Below are positions 41,647 to 52,169 of a DNA stretch of 64,000 nt, in pieces. This DNA is from Chitinophagaceae bacterium (GTDB lineage: Bacteria > Bacteroidota > Bacteroidia > Chitinophagales > Chitinophagaceae): the NCBI GenBank assembly GCA_025449935.1, contig JANWIJ010000045.1:40201-104200 (forward strand). The letters run 5' to 3'. The position numbers and the translations under genes are program-made. Below the pieces are notes generated by a model, which was given only the letters and a program-made list of their open reading frames with translations, did not search any database and was not told the origin of the DNA. Position 1 is the stretch's first letter. Each line of letters opens with the position of its first letter.

Positions 41647-41722
41647 CCCCGTTATGAACGCTTAATAACAAAAACAGCGGAATACTTCGCGGGTAATTTA
41701 TCGCATCTTCTTATTTTTAAGG

Positions 41723-43450
41723 ATGAAAAGATTCATGCTGCCCGTTGTTCTCCTGTTGTTTTATACCGGGATAACGCAAACTATTTCTACCCGGTTTGAA
41801 CAATCAAAAGGCACCCAGACACCCACCTATTTCGAGATCATTGACTGGTGGCAGAAGCTCGACCAGCAATCCGGCAAAGTAAAAATGCTGACCATGGGTA
41901 TGACCGACGCCGGCTACCCGCTTCATCTTATCGTGGTGGCCAATAACGGTGATAATAATTTTGAGAACATCCGGAAGAATAACAAACGGATCATCCTGGT
42001 CAATAACGGGATTCATCCCGGTGAACCCGATGGAATCGACGCAAGCATGCTCCTGGTAAGAGATATTGTCGCAAATAAATATAGAATACCCGACAACATT
42101 GTTTTGGCGATCATTCCTGTTTATAATATTGGGGGTTGCCTGGACCGCAGCAGCAACTACCGCGTAGATCAGAATGGACCGGAAGAATTTGGTTTCCGGG
42201 GGAATTCCCAGAATCTTGACCTGAACAGGGATTTCATAAAATGTGACTCGAAAGATGCACGGGCATTTACGGAGATCTTTCATCTTACTGATCCGGATGT
42301 TTTTGTAGATAACCATGTAAGTAACGGTGCCGATTACCAGCACGTCATGACCCTCCTCACTACACAGCACACTCAGCTCGGCGGTGTAATGGGAGAATTT
42401 CTCAGCAGCCAGTTTGAACCGGCCCTGTATGCCTCCATGAAACAAAAGGGTTTTGATCTTATTCCCTATGTAAATTCTTTTGGCGATACTCCCGAGAATG
42501 GCTGGCCGGAATACTGGGACAGCCCGCGCTATGCCAGTGGTTATGCAGCACTCTGGCATACGTTCGCTTTTGTCCCCGAAACGCATATGCTGAAAACCTA
42601 TGACCAGCGGGTGAAAGCCACGCATGCCCTGATGCAGTCATTCATTGAGTCTACTGCTAAAAACAGTGAGACGATCAGGACCCTGCGCAATCAAACCAGG
42701 TTATCCGTACAAACAGCGACTGAATTCCCCCTCAGCTGGGCACTTGACCGTTCAAAATTCAAAGAGGTATTGTATAAAGGTTATGAAGGAGGCCGTAAGC
42801 CAAGCGAAGTTTCGGGATTACCCAGGTTATATTATGACCGCAATAAACCCTTTGAAAAAATGATAAAAATATTCAATTACTTCCCGGTTAAGAGTTCTGT
42901 GGCAAAACCAAAAGCATATATTATCCCGCAGGGCTGGTGGAAAGTCGTTGAGTTGCTGAAGTTGAATAAAGTGAAGATGACCCAATTAAAAAAAGACACA
43001 ACGATAGAGGTGGAGGTTTACAAAATTGAAGACTATAAAACCCTGCCCCGCCAGTATGAAATGCATCATCTTAACAGCGACGTGAAAACCAGCTCCAGCC
43101 TGCAATCCATCGCTTTTAAAAAAGGAGACTGGTATATCCCGATGAACCAGGCCGCCAACCGTTTCCTGGCAGAAACACTTGAGCCATCAGCCGAAGACTC
43201 TTATTTTGCCTGGAATTATTTTGATGCCGTTCTCGGGCAGAAAGAAGGTTATTCAGGTTATGCGTTTGAAGATATTGCTGCTGAGTATCTAAAGAATAAC
43301 CCCTCGTTAAAAAATAAGCTGGAGCAACAAAAAACCACAGATACGGCTTTTGCAAAAAATGCAAGGGCACAGTTGAATTTCGTTTACCAGAACTCTCCCT
43401 GGTATGAACCGGCACACATGCGTTATCCCGTGTACCGCATCATTCGATGA
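41723..43450 (+). CDS. M14 family metallopeptidase (second, shorter paralog)
   Basis: signal peptide; NNGIHPGEPDGIDASMLL, DLNRDFIKCDSKDARAF, DNHVSNGADYQHVMTLL. Confidence 0.9.
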   Translation: MKRFMLPVVLLLFYTGITQTISTRFEQSKGTQTPTYFEIIDWWQKLDQQSGKVKMLTMGMTDAGYPLHLIVVANNGDNNFENIRKNNKRIILVNNGIHPGEPDGIDASMLLVRDIVANKYRIPDNIVLAIIPVYNIGGCLDRSSNYRVDQNGPEEFGFRGNSQNLDLNRDFIKCDSKDARAFTEIFHLTDPDVFVDNHVSNGADYQHVMTLLTTQHTQLGGVMGEFLSSQFEPALYASMKQKGFDLIPYVNSFGDTPENGWPEYWDSPRYASGYAALWHTFAFVPETHMLKTYDQRVKATHALMQSFIESTAKNSETIRTLRNQTRLSVQTATEFPLSWALDRSKFKEVLYKGYEGGRKPSEVSGLPRLYYDRNKPFEKMIKIFNYFPVKSSVAKPKAYIIPQGWWKVVELLKLNKVKMTQLKKDTTIEVEVYKIEDYKTLPRQYEMHHLNSDVKTSSSLQSIAFKKGDWYIPMNQAANRFLAETLEPSAEDSYFAWNYFDAVLGQKEGYSGYAFEDIAAEYLKNNPSLKNKLEQQKTTDTAFAKNARAQLNFVYQNSPWYEPAHMRYPVYRIIR

Positions 43451-44708
43451 TGGAGGAAGCAGGATTGGCCACCAGTTCATCTTCAAGTGCCGTGGCTTCT
43501 TCAGTTGGTGAAGATTGCCGGGCGTCGAGCCGGGCAAAAATGTACCTGCCGTAAAGCAAGGTTCCGGCAAGCACTAAAATACTTAAGTATCCTACCCATT
43601 CATAATGGAGAATACGTCCTGATTTCTCTGTCACCACGATCGTTCCGGCGCACATAGCAGCGATGCCACTGCCAAGCTGCTGAATGCTTCCGTTAATGCT
43701 CATAAAACTACCCCGTTGGGCGGCGGGCACCACCTGGCTGATCATGGCCTGGGCCGTAACGATGCGACCGGTGGCAACAGTGAACCAGATGGCAAAGAAT
43801 AAGAGTACGACGCCAAAGGAAACATTTGGCATCCTGGTAATGATCAGCACCATGAAAAGGGAAAAAATAACGGAAAGCGTGAACACCGACAACTTGCCAG
43901 TCTTATCAGAAAGTTTGCCCAGGTATATGGCCGCGAATAAGGATGCGATACCGCCGGCCAGGTAAATCATGGGAGTCTGATCTTTTGAAAACCCTTTATT
44001 GAATTCAAGATATGGATTGATAAACGGGATGATCAGGAAATGGCCCATCATCAGCAACCCGGAGAATACGAGTGCGGCTCGTTGCACGGGAACTTTTGAC
44101 ACGGTTAACAGGGCAGCAAATGGTGAAGTTTGTTTTTCGTATTCACGGATATGGCCCTTCATGGAGGGGACAAACCGGATCACCAGCGGGATCAGGAGGA
44201 TGCCCAGGCCACCGATGAGCAGGAACGGGATATGCCAGTTCTGTTTGAATATATTGGTGAGGTAAAGCGAAATGGGTACACCGAGGATGGAGGCCGCTGC
44301 AAAACCGCTCATGACCGCTCCCATAGCACGGCCTCTTTTCTCGTAAGCAAACATATCAGCAACAATAGCCAGTACTTGTGCTCCGATGATCCCGCCAAAC
44401 AATCCGGCGACGATGCGTGCGGCCAGCAACAATCCATAAGTGGGTGCTATACCGCAGGCGAGTGTACCCAGGACAAACCCCGCATAAGCGAGGAGCAATG
44501 ATTTCTTACGGTCGAACCGGTCGATAAACAGGGCGATGGCCAGGCCGGAAAAGAAAGCGCTGATTGAATAGGAAGCTACGAGTGCACTGAACTTGAAACC
44601 CGACAACAACATGTAATTGTTGAGTGGCATCATGATCATAAAGTCGAGGATATGGGTAAAATTAAGCGCTGCCAGGAGGAATAGTATGACTCTTTCGCTT
44701 TTTGTCAT
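43440..44708 (-). CDS. MFS transporter
   Basis: 12-TM hydrophobic pattern; FIDRFDRKKSLLLAYAGFVLGTL (motif A-like), YEKRGRAMGAVMSGFAAASILGVPISLYL. Confidence 0.93.
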   Translation of the reverse strand: MTKSERVILFLLAALNFTHILDFMIMMPLNNYMLLSGFKFSALVASYSISAFFSGLAIALFIDRFDRKKSLLLAYAGFVLGTLACGIAPTYGLLLAARIVAGLFGGIIGAQVLAIVADMFAYEKRGRAMGAVMSGFAAASILGVPISLYLTNIFKQNWHIPFLLIGGLGILLIPLVIRFVPSMKGHIREYEKQTSPFAALLTVSKVPVQRAALVFSGLLMMGHFLIIPFINPYLEFNKGFSKDQTPMIYLAGGIASLFAAIYLGKLSDKTGKLSVFTLSVIFSLFMVLIITRMPNVSFGVVLLFFAIWFTVATGRIVTAQAMISQVVPAAQRGSFMSINGSIQQLGSGIAAMCAGTIVVTEKSGRILHYEWVGYLSILVLAGTLLYGRYIFARLDARQSSPTEEATALEDELVANPASSIIE

Positions 44709-44722
44709 TGATCTTAAACGGG

Positions 44723-44754
44723 CAAAGATAGGCTAAACTAATGGGTGTAGCCAA
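44723..44754 (-). promoter_or_regulatory. probable Bacteroidota promoter for the MFS gene (minus: TTGG-N20-TATCTTTG)
   Basis: CAAAGATA 44723-44730 and CCAA 44751-44754 on + strand. Confidence 0.4.
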
Positions 44755-44930
44755 TACCTGCAAGCCAGCTTCACCCATTAATTCTGTATGTCTGCCAACA
44801 AAACTGCCCTTTGCACCCATTCTGGCTTTCAACAGGGTCCGGTTGAATATATTTTCGGTTATCTGAATGCCGTTCTTTTCGTAACTTCTTCCACCCACTA
44901 AAAACTTAAAACCGGCATAAGGATTCTATT

Positions 44931-47624
44931 ATGAGAAAATATTTTATAATACCTGGCCTGTTTCTGATCATCTCAGCTTTAGTAAACGCGCAGACAAATG
45001 ATAGTATAGCATGGGTAAAAGTGAACAGCATTAATAAAGATCTCAAAACAGCTACCCGGGGAAAAAGGGTCGATTGCTATAACCTGCTTGCCGAGTGTTA
45101 CCTGTGGATCTGGGATGACAATGATAAACATTTGGACACTTCCTGTATGTACGCGAACAAGGCCTACGAAGAAGCTAAAAAACTAAATTATAAACCCGGT
45201 ATTGCCTATGCAAAAGCAGGCCTCGCATTTTGTGCCCTAAGTGAAGTCGAAAGGGACAGAAGTAACAAAAACAATAACGATAAAAAACCTGCTTATACCA
45301 GGGCTTATAAACTTGCAGAGGAGTCATTAATCATGGCAGAACAAATTAAAGATGATTACTTGTCAGGGCTTATATTCTATCACTTTGCATGGTTCGAAAA
45401 ATGGTGGGGGTTGCAGGATAAATTCAAGGCAAACACCGAAAAAGCAATCCTTTATTTTGACAAAGTAAAAAGAGAAGATTTCAATAATAGCTACAAGCCA
45501 CTATTCTTATTCAACTGTGCCGACTGCAAGGGCACAGAGGCAGTACTTGCCCACCTGCACCATGACCTGGCTGCTATATATGTAACAGAAAATAATCCGC
45601 TTGCAAAAGCTGAACTCGACCTGACTGTTCACTATCACAACATCATCGGGAAAAGAGTTTCACTCGGATATGCTTATGCATTGCTGGCAAACAGATATTA
45701 CCAGGCAAAGGATTACAAATTATCTGAAAAAGCGTATTTAGAATCTATTAAGTCTTATCATGATGCGGGAATGATAGAGGAAGAATTGCAGGTACGCAAT
45801 GAACTGTGTAAAATATATGAAATCTATGGAGAATTTGAAAAAGGTATATCAACTTTAAAGACAAGTATATCTATGATCGAGGAATATTTTAAGAATAAAC
45901 CTGCCGGTAGTGCAACAAGAAGATCCGCGGGCCAGGCATACTTCTGGATGTCGAGACTCTACAAAATAGCGGGGGACTATGAAGGAGCATTGCAGGTTAC
46001 ACGTCATGGTCGTCAATATTATCCAGCTACTTTTGATTCAGTTTCAAGTGCCCACTGGAAAGCAGAAATCGGGGATATACACCGGCTGCTCGGAAACTAT
46101 GATTCGGCCATGTATTACCTGAAAGATTTTCAGACTACGAATAACAATCCGAACAATTTTGGAAAAATGCATTTAGGCCACCTCTACCTTGATATGAAAG
46201 ATTATACAAAAGCCCTCTCCCTTATTCTACCCTATTACCTTAACCTGAAAAATATCAACCGGATAACCCCACCCATCGCACAAACCCTGATTATTGCAGG
46301 CAATGCATCCTTTGGCGAGAAAAAATATGAGAAAGCGTTACAGTACGCTAAAGAAGCTCAAACCTATCTGAAACAAATCGATGGCCGTGTACTCATGATC
46401 AGCAATTATAAATTACTTTCCGATATTTATTCCAAACTCAATGCTCCTGACAGCGCTTATGCCTACCTTAAACAATACACCAGGCTGAAAGATTCACTTA
46501 TTAACCGGCAGTTTTATTTTAAACTCAATAGCTTAAGAACAGAAGCCGAAGAACAAAAAAAGACCGGCTTAATACAATTGCTGCAGAAAGATAATCAGCT
46601 TACGCAACAGTTATTGATCAGGGAATCGCTGCTAAAGGAACAAAAAGATGCGGAACTTGCATTACTGGATAAAGAAAACGAAGTCAAGGACCAGCAAATT
46701 CTATTGCGGGAACAGGATTTGAAAGAACAGGATTTGTTACGTGAAAAAAATAAGGCCCGGCTCAACCTGCTGGACAATGAAAATAAACTAAAGGACCAGC
46801 GACTGGAACAACAAGCCTTTATTCGCAACGCCCTCCTTGGAGGGCTTTTGCTGTTTTTATTGTTGGGTATTTTTATTTTCAGAAGTCTTGCACTGAAAAG
46901 AAAAAATGAAAGGCTCTCCACTGAAAAAGGCCAGGCGGAGCTCCAGCAAAAAGTAGCGGAGCTGGAAATGCAGGCCCTGCGGGCACAGATGAACCCTCAC
47001 TTCATCTTTAACTGTCTCAGTTCCATTAATCGCTTCATTTTTAAAAACGATAATAAGGTGGCATCGGATTATCTCACCCGTTTTTCCCGCCTGATTCGCA
47101 TGGTGCTTATCCACTCACAGAAAAAACTGGTTTCCCTGGAAGACGAACTCGAAATGATCCGGATCTACCTTGACCTGGAACGATTACGTTTCAAAGATGC
47201 ATTTGATTACAGTATCACCACCACCAATATTGTCGATCCGGGTACCATCTTCATCCCGCCAATGTTGCTGCAGCCGTTTTGTGAAAACGCCGTATGGCAT
47301 GGGTTGATGCACAAAGAAACCAAAGGACATTTGAATGTCATCCTCAGCGAAATGGTCCATGATAGTCAAAAAACGCTCCTCTGTGTGATCGAAGACGATG
47401 GTGTTGGAAGGGAAAAAGCAGCAGGTATGTTCAGCAAATCAGCCGGCAAAGAAAAATCGATGGGTTTGAAAATTACAACAGAACGGCTCGCGCTCCTGAA
47501 CCGGGAGAAAAATTTTACCTCATTTTATAAGATTGAGGATATCCTGAACGACGAAAAGGAAGTGAGCGGCACCAGGATTCATCTTAAAATAAAACATATA
47601 GAAACTACGGAAGAGTATGCCTGA
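44931..47624 (+). CDS. TPR-repeat sensor histidine kinase, LytS/YehU (His_kinase) type
   Basis: signal peptide, TPRs, long coiled coil, TM, MQALRAQMNPHFIFNCLSSINRFI, PPMLLQPFCENAVWHGL, DDGVGREKAA. Confidence 0.93.
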   Translation: MRKYFIIPGLFLIISALVNAQTNDSIAWVKVNSINKDLKTATRGKRVDCYNLLAECYLWIWDDNDKHLDTSCMYANKAYEEAKKLNYKPGIAYAKAGLAFCALSEVERDRSNKNNNDKKPAYTRAYKLAEESLIMAEQIKDDYLSGLIFYHFAWFEKWWGLQDKFKANTEKAILYFDKVKREDFNNSYKPLFLFNCADCKGTEAVLAHLHHDLAAIYVTENNPLAKAELDLTVHYHNIIGKRVSLGYAYALLANRYYQAKDYKLSEKAYLESIKSYHDAGMIEEELQVRNELCKIYEIYGEFEKGISTLKTSISMIEEYFKNKPAGSATRRSAGQAYFWMSRLYKIAGDYEGALQVTRHGRQYYPATFDSVSSAHWKAEIGDIHRLLGNYDSAMYYLKDFQTTNNNPNNFGKMHLGHLYLDMKDYTKALSLILPYYLNLKNINRITPPIAQTLIIAGNASFGEKKYEKALQYAKEAQTYLKQIDGRVLMISNYKLLSDIYSKLNAPDSAYAYLKQYTRLKDSLINRQFYFKLNSLRTEAEEQKKTGLIQLLQKDNQLTQQLLIRESLLKEQKDAELALLDKENEVKDQQILLREQDLKEQDLLREKNKARLNLLDNENKLKDQRLEQQAFIRNALLGGLLLFLLLGIFIFRSLALKRKNERLSTEKGQAELQQKVAELEMQALRAQMNPHFIFNCLSSINRFIFKNDNKVASDYLTRFSRLIRMVLIHSQKKLVSLEDELEMIRIYLDLERLRFKDAFDYSITTTNIVDPGTIFIPPMLLQPFCENAVWHGLMHKETKGHLNVILSEMVHDSQKTLLCVIEDDGVGREKAAGMFSKSAGKEKSMGLKITTERLALLNREKNFTSFYKIEDILNDEKEVSGTRIHLKIKHIETTEEYA

Positions 47625-48387
47625 AAGCAGAAATATACTGAAAGCGGTCATTGTCGACGATGAACCCTATTGTTGTGAAGTTTTAGCAGCCATGCTGGAA
47701 GCAGATTGTCCTGAAGTCAACGTTTTACATATTTGCAATAGCGGATCCGAAGCCCTGGACGCTATCCACCGGTACTCCCCCGATATTGTATTCCTGGATG
47801 TGGAAATGCCCCGGATGAATGGGTTTGAAATGCTTGAACAGATTCACAGCATCCGTTTCCACCTCATTTTCACTACGAGTTATGACCAGTACGCCTTAAA
47901 AGCCATCCGTTTCAGCGCCATAGACTATTTACTTAAGCCTGTTGACCGGGAAGAATTGAAGAAATCGGTTCAAAAGGTTAAAGAACGAATCCAGGCTCCA
48001 GTACCGCAACAACTAGAGATACTAATCCAAAAACTTAGAAATCCTTCCCACGCAGTCAACAAAATTGCCTTGCCTACGCTGGAAGGGTTACAAATGATAC
48101 CGGTTGAAATTATCATTAGTTGCGAATCAGATGATAACTACACCAACCTTCAGCTAAAGAGCAGGAAAAAAATCCTGGTCACACGTTCACTAAAAGACAT
48201 GGAGGAGTTGCTCGAGCAACATTCTTTTATCCGGGTGCACCGGTATTATATCGTAAACCTGAATGAAATTGAGAAATACATCAAGGGCGAAGGTGGCTAC
48301 CTGGTAATGAGCGATGGATCAACGATAGATGTGGCTAAAAACAAAAAGGAAGTATTGTTGAAAAAGTTGTTGCCCTATAAAGAGTGA
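47617..48387 (+). CDS. LytTR-family response regulator
   Basis: receiver VIVDDEPYCCEVL...DIVFLDVEMPRMNGFEML...FTTSYDQYALKAIRFSAIDYLLKPV; LytTR C-term; 8-nt overlap with kinase. Confidence 0.95.
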   Translation: MPESRNILKAVIVDDEPYCCEVLAAMLEADCPEVNVLHICNSGSEALDAIHRYSPDIVFLDVEMPRMNGFEMLEQIHSIRFHLIFTTSYDQYALKAIRFSAIDYLLKPVDREELKKSVQKVKERIQAPVPQQLEILIQKLRNPSHAVNKIALPTLEGLQMIPVEIIISCESDDNYTNLQLKSRKKILVTRSLKDMEELLEQHSFIRVHRYYIVNLNEIEKYIKGEGGYLVMSDGSTIDVAKNKKEVLLKKLLPYKE

Positions 48388-48440
48388 TATTCCTCCTAAT
48401 TTACCCCGGATGGTGTAAAAAAAACCAGACAAAAATTGTC

Positions 48441-48548
48441 AGGGTTTTCAACGCAGGCATCAACGGCATCACAGGAACGAAAAGTTATGAAACCTGGCAG
48501 AATACTTATGATGCTGCCGGATCTCTAACTCTAAACACCACACCTTAA
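48441..48548 (+). pseudogene. possible orphan coding fragment (C-terminal tail of an unknown protein)
   Basis: frame reads RVFNAGINGITGTKSYETWQNTYDAAGSLTLNTTP* with no start codon, abutting the next gene. Confidence 0.35.
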
Positions 48549-50318
48549 TTAATATTCCAACTTCCACACCCGGTCGGATAACAACCCATTTACATTACCC
48601 CCTGCCACATATATTGTGTTGTTGACAGCGATAACGGATGCCCCATATATATTCACCGGCAAAACGCCAACGGACCACTTGTCAGATGGAATATCATAAA
48701 TGTCGAATTTATTTAAAACCCGGGGGGCTTCGGGCCAGCCGGTTAAATCAATACCCGAGGTAAAGAATACAATCTGGCTGTTCTTCTGAACCGCCGTAAA
48801 AAAAGCATTGGGTTGAAACAAGCATCCAAAACTGGACGTGCCGGTACTCATATCCCGAATTTCCACCAGGTTGGTAAACGGCCCATATGTCATTTGTGGC
48901 TGACTGTATAATCCCCCCGCCCAATAATTCTTATTTCCAACGGCAATACCTGCCATAAATCCACGGGCAATACTCAGGTCTGTAGTTGTCCAGTTGCCGG
49001 TAGTTGTTTCATATATATTTATCGTTGAAGTTATTGACCCAAAATCCCAGGCAAACCAATCGCTGGCGTTACCGGCGAAAAATATTTTTGTTCCTATCAC
49101 CGTGGCCGTAATTCCTGCATCGCCGAGCATAGCTGCTGTTGGCCTGTTTCGTAAACTATCGGTAGTCCAGGTATTGGCAGTTGCATCATATATATCAACC
49201 GGTGGGGCTGACCAACCGGGACCAAAAAAATCAAACCCTCCTGCAAATACTACTTTATTCCCTGCTGCTGCCGCGGTGATCAAAGTCCTGGCAACCGAAA
49301 GTTCCCTCGTAGTCCAGCTATTGGCTGCAACATCATAAATATCCACGCGGGAAGAAGGATTAATACCCGTGCCACCTCCCGCGAAAAAGATTTTATTCCC
49401 CAATACGACTGCGGCGACGCCAGTCCTTGCCTGGCTTAATTCTGCTGTTGTCCACGAATTCGTAGGTATATCATAAATATCAACCCGCGAAGAAACCACT
49501 CCACTGGACGGAATAAACCCCCCGGCAAATAATATCTTACTTCCTGCTGATGCTACGGCCATACTTTCCCGGGTTTGAGAAAGGAAACCTGCAGAAATTA
49601 ACTGCGCGTTGATCTCGGGCCGGGTGATACCATTACAGTCCACTATTATAACCCCCGATTCAACGGACACTTTAACTGTATCTGTAGAAAATAACAAACC
49701 CGCATCGGTCACTTTCAATTCAAACTGGTAAATACCCTGTACAAGGTTGCTTACCTGTGTTTGTACTGTATTTGCACTGGCGATTGTGAATGTTGAAGGT
49801 CCTTCAATTTTTGTCCATGTATAAATGATAATATTATTATCCGGGTCGGAAGACGCACTACCATCAAGATTCACCGTATTTACGGGTAATGTAATGGCCT
49901 GGTCCGGTCCTGCGTTGGCTACCGGCGGCTGATTTATGAAAGGATCATCAACCAGTACCTGCATGGTATCTGACGCTGATAAACCACCATTATCGGTGAC
50001 CGTTAACGCGAACCGGTAAACCCCTGCTACCAGGTTTTTTACAATCGTTTTTGGTGCTGAGGAAGTGCTGATCGCATACGAAGCAGGACCGGAGACTTTT
50101 ACCCATGAAAAACTGCTGATGGTCCCATCCGGGTCGCTAGAGGCGCTTCCGTCCAGCGTTAAACTATCGGTGGGCAGGCTGGTGGACTGGTCAGGCCCTG
50201 CGTTGGCAACGGGTGGTTTGTTGGCACATCCCTCGCAGGAGTACTCTTTTTTGCAGGAGACAAAAAATATTGCTCCGCTAAAAAATACCATCAATAAGAG
50301 AACAAAGTTTTTTTTCAT
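48549..50318 (-). CDS. Kelch-repeat lipoprotein with two PKD-like domains (paralog 1)
   Basis: lipobox FVSC; PPVANAGPDQSTSLPTDSLTLDGSASSDPDGTI x2; repeated GNKIFFAGG...SRVDIYDVAANSWTTxELSxAR. Confidence 0.9.
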   Translation of the reverse strand: MKKNFVLLLMVFFSGAIFFVSCKKEYSCEGCANKPPVANAGPDQSTSLPTDSLTLDGSASSDPDGTISSFSWVKVSGPASYAISTSSAPKTIVKNLVAGVYRFALTVTDNGGLSASDTMQVLVDDPFINQPPVANAGPDQAITLPVNTVNLDGSASSDPDNNIIIYTWTKIEGPSTFTIASANTVQTQVSNLVQGIYQFELKVTDAGLLFSTDTVKVSVESGVIIVDCNGITRPEINAQLISAGFLSQTRESMAVASAGSKILFAGGFIPSSGVVSSRVDIYDIPTNSWTTAELSQARTGVAAVVLGNKIFFAGGGTGINPSSRVDIYDVAANSWTTRELSVARTLITAAAAGNKVVFAGGFDFFGPGWSAPPVDIYDATANTWTTDSLRNRPTAAMLGDAGITATVIGTKIFFAGNASDWFAWDFGSITSTINIYETTTGNWTTTDLSIARGFMAGIAVGNKNYWAGGLYSQPQMTYGPFTNLVEIRDMSTGTSSFGCLFQPNAFFTAVQKNSQIVFFTSGIDLTGWPEAPRVLNKFDIYDIPSDKWSVGVLPVNIYGASVIAVNNTIYVAGGNVNGLLSDRVWKLEY

Positions 50319-50341
50319 AAACCCGGTTGATGATTATAGGT

Positions 50342-51913
50342 CTAAAACTGAAACTTCCAGACTCCACAAGTGAAATGGTAGTTATTGGACCCCGAAATTC
50401 TCACCGTTCCACCACCTAAATAAACCTCATTATTTATTGTGACCGGGAAAGAATTGAAGGGATAGTTTAATTCCAACGCTGACACCGTATTTCCAGCCGC
50501 ATCGAATATACTCCAATGCGGGGAAGGAAGCCCTTCAACGTTAACAAGCATCAGCATTTTATTCCCTATTCCTGCGAATGATAAAACAGCTCCGGGCCGC
50601 AGCAATTCTGACGTGGTCCAACTATTTGTTGTTGCATCATAAATATCGATCCTGCCGGAGGCTATTTGGCGGCGATCGCCTGCTAACAACAGTTTATTAC
50701 CCACTACAATTGGCCGGGGGAGCCACCTCGAAACACTTAGCGGCGCCGTTGACCAGTTACCGGTACTGATATCGTAAATCGCAACACGGTCGTATATATT
50801 TTCAAAGGTAAAAAACACTTTGTTGGCTATGGCCGCTGCTTCACCCCCAAATGCCGGAAAAGGAAGGTTCGTCATTGACCAGGTATTGGTAGCCATGTCA
50901 AAAATATCTACTCTTGAAGATGGATCATCCGGATAATCTATCGGGTTCCATTTTTTATAACCGCCAACAAAAAATATTTTATTACCGGTCGAAATAGTAT
51001 TTATAAAGGTGCGACCCTCGCTCAAAGTTGCTGTAGACCAGCTGTTGGCGGCCACGTCGTAAATATCAATTCTTGAAGAAGCACTGTCATTCGTAATTAA
51101 TCCACCGGCAAAAAAGACTTTATTCCCTTCCGCAGTTACCGTTGGGCCGCGCTCAAATATGCTCTGATCGACCGGGAATTGGGACCAGGTGTTTGATGCG
51201 GCATCATAAATATCATACCCGGTTGGATTCTGAAAGAACATTTTGTTCCCTGCAGTCATACTGTAAATTACCGGTTGACTCAATATTATGTTGGACCAGG
51301 CATTTGTTGACAGGTTATAGATATCGACATGATTTGAATAAGCGTTATAAAGATAACCCCCGCCAAAAACAACCTTATCTGCCGCCACGGCGGGTACAAC
51401 TGACCTGGCCTGGGAAAGCAATCCAAACGGTGTGATTGTTCCCGGTCCGCTTACAATGCCAAGAGGTAATTGAAAGCAAACACCGGTGCCCAGGTCAAGC
51501 CTTACATCAATAGTTGCTGTATCTTTTGCCATCAACCCACCCGTATCTGTTACGATTAATTCAAATTTATATATTCCCTCCAAAAGGTTTCTTACCAATG
51601 ATTGTGCAGCATTTGCATTGAAGATTGTAAAGGAAGCAGGCCCTGAGATCTTTGACCATTGATAACTGCTGATAGATCCCTCGGGATCACGCGACTGGGT
51701 GCCGTCGAGTAATGCACTGTCTTGTGGTAAGACAATTACCTGGTAAGGACCCGCATTGGCAACAGGAGGTTTGTTGATGGATGAGGGTGGTGGCAGCGGC
51801 GTTGAAGGATTTGTATCATACTTCCTGCAGGAAGGAAGCAGCACTACCGCGGCAAGCGACCCCCAGGCTATTAAGAATATAATCTTTTTCATAAAATTAA
51901 TTTTTGTAACCAT
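50342..51913 (-). CDS. Kelch-repeat lipoprotein with one PKD-like domain (paralog 2)
   Basis: lipobox LPSC; PPVANAGPYQVIVLPQDSALLDGTQSRDPEGSI; Kelch blades GNKVFFAGG...SRIDIYDVAANSWSTATLSEGR. Confidence 0.9.
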   Translation of the reverse strand: MVTKINFMKKIIFLIAWGSLAAVVLLPSCRKYDTNPSTPLPPPSSINKPPVANAGPYQVIVLPQDSALLDGTQSRDPEGSISSYQWSKISGPASFTIFNANAAQSLVRNLLEGIYKFELIVTDTGGLMAKDTATIDVRLDLGTGVCFQLPLGIVSGPGTITPFGLLSQARSVVPAVAADKVVFGGGYLYNAYSNHVDIYNLSTNAWSNIILSQPVIYSMTAGNKMFFQNPTGYDIYDAASNTWSQFPVDQSIFERGPTVTAEGNKVFFAGGLITNDSASSRIDIYDVAANSWSTATLSEGRTFINTISTGNKIFFVGGYKKWNPIDYPDDPSSRVDIFDMATNTWSMTNLPFPAFGGEAAAIANKVFFTFENIYDRVAIYDISTGNWSTAPLSVSRWLPRPIVVGNKLLLAGDRRQIASGRIDIYDATTNSWTTSELLRPGAVLSFAGIGNKMLMLVNVEGLPSPHWSIFDAAGNTVSALELNYPFNSFPVTINNEVYLGGGTVRISGSNNYHFTCGVWKFQF

Positions 51914-52169
51914 TCATTTCTTTATGCATGAGGCAACCGGTCCGGTGCTTAATATGCACTGCTTTTACCCCGGGTTAGCTATCCGTTGATCGCAGGGGGC
52001 CCCTACCAGGGCATACACGGAAAAGCAGGTTCTCTTTTTCATAAAATAATTTTTAGAATACTTAGTGAATTATCCATTTCCCATTGGGTGGATTATCAAG
52101 ACGGTTTCGTCAGGGGAGGCAGACTCAAATAAGACAAGTCCAAATTAGGCTTACCCCCCTGTCTAAACA

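Noticed and set aside
41804-42625. 273 aa minus-strand ORF
   Set aside because: Antisense to the M14 peptidase with clear catalytic motifs; spurious long ORF.
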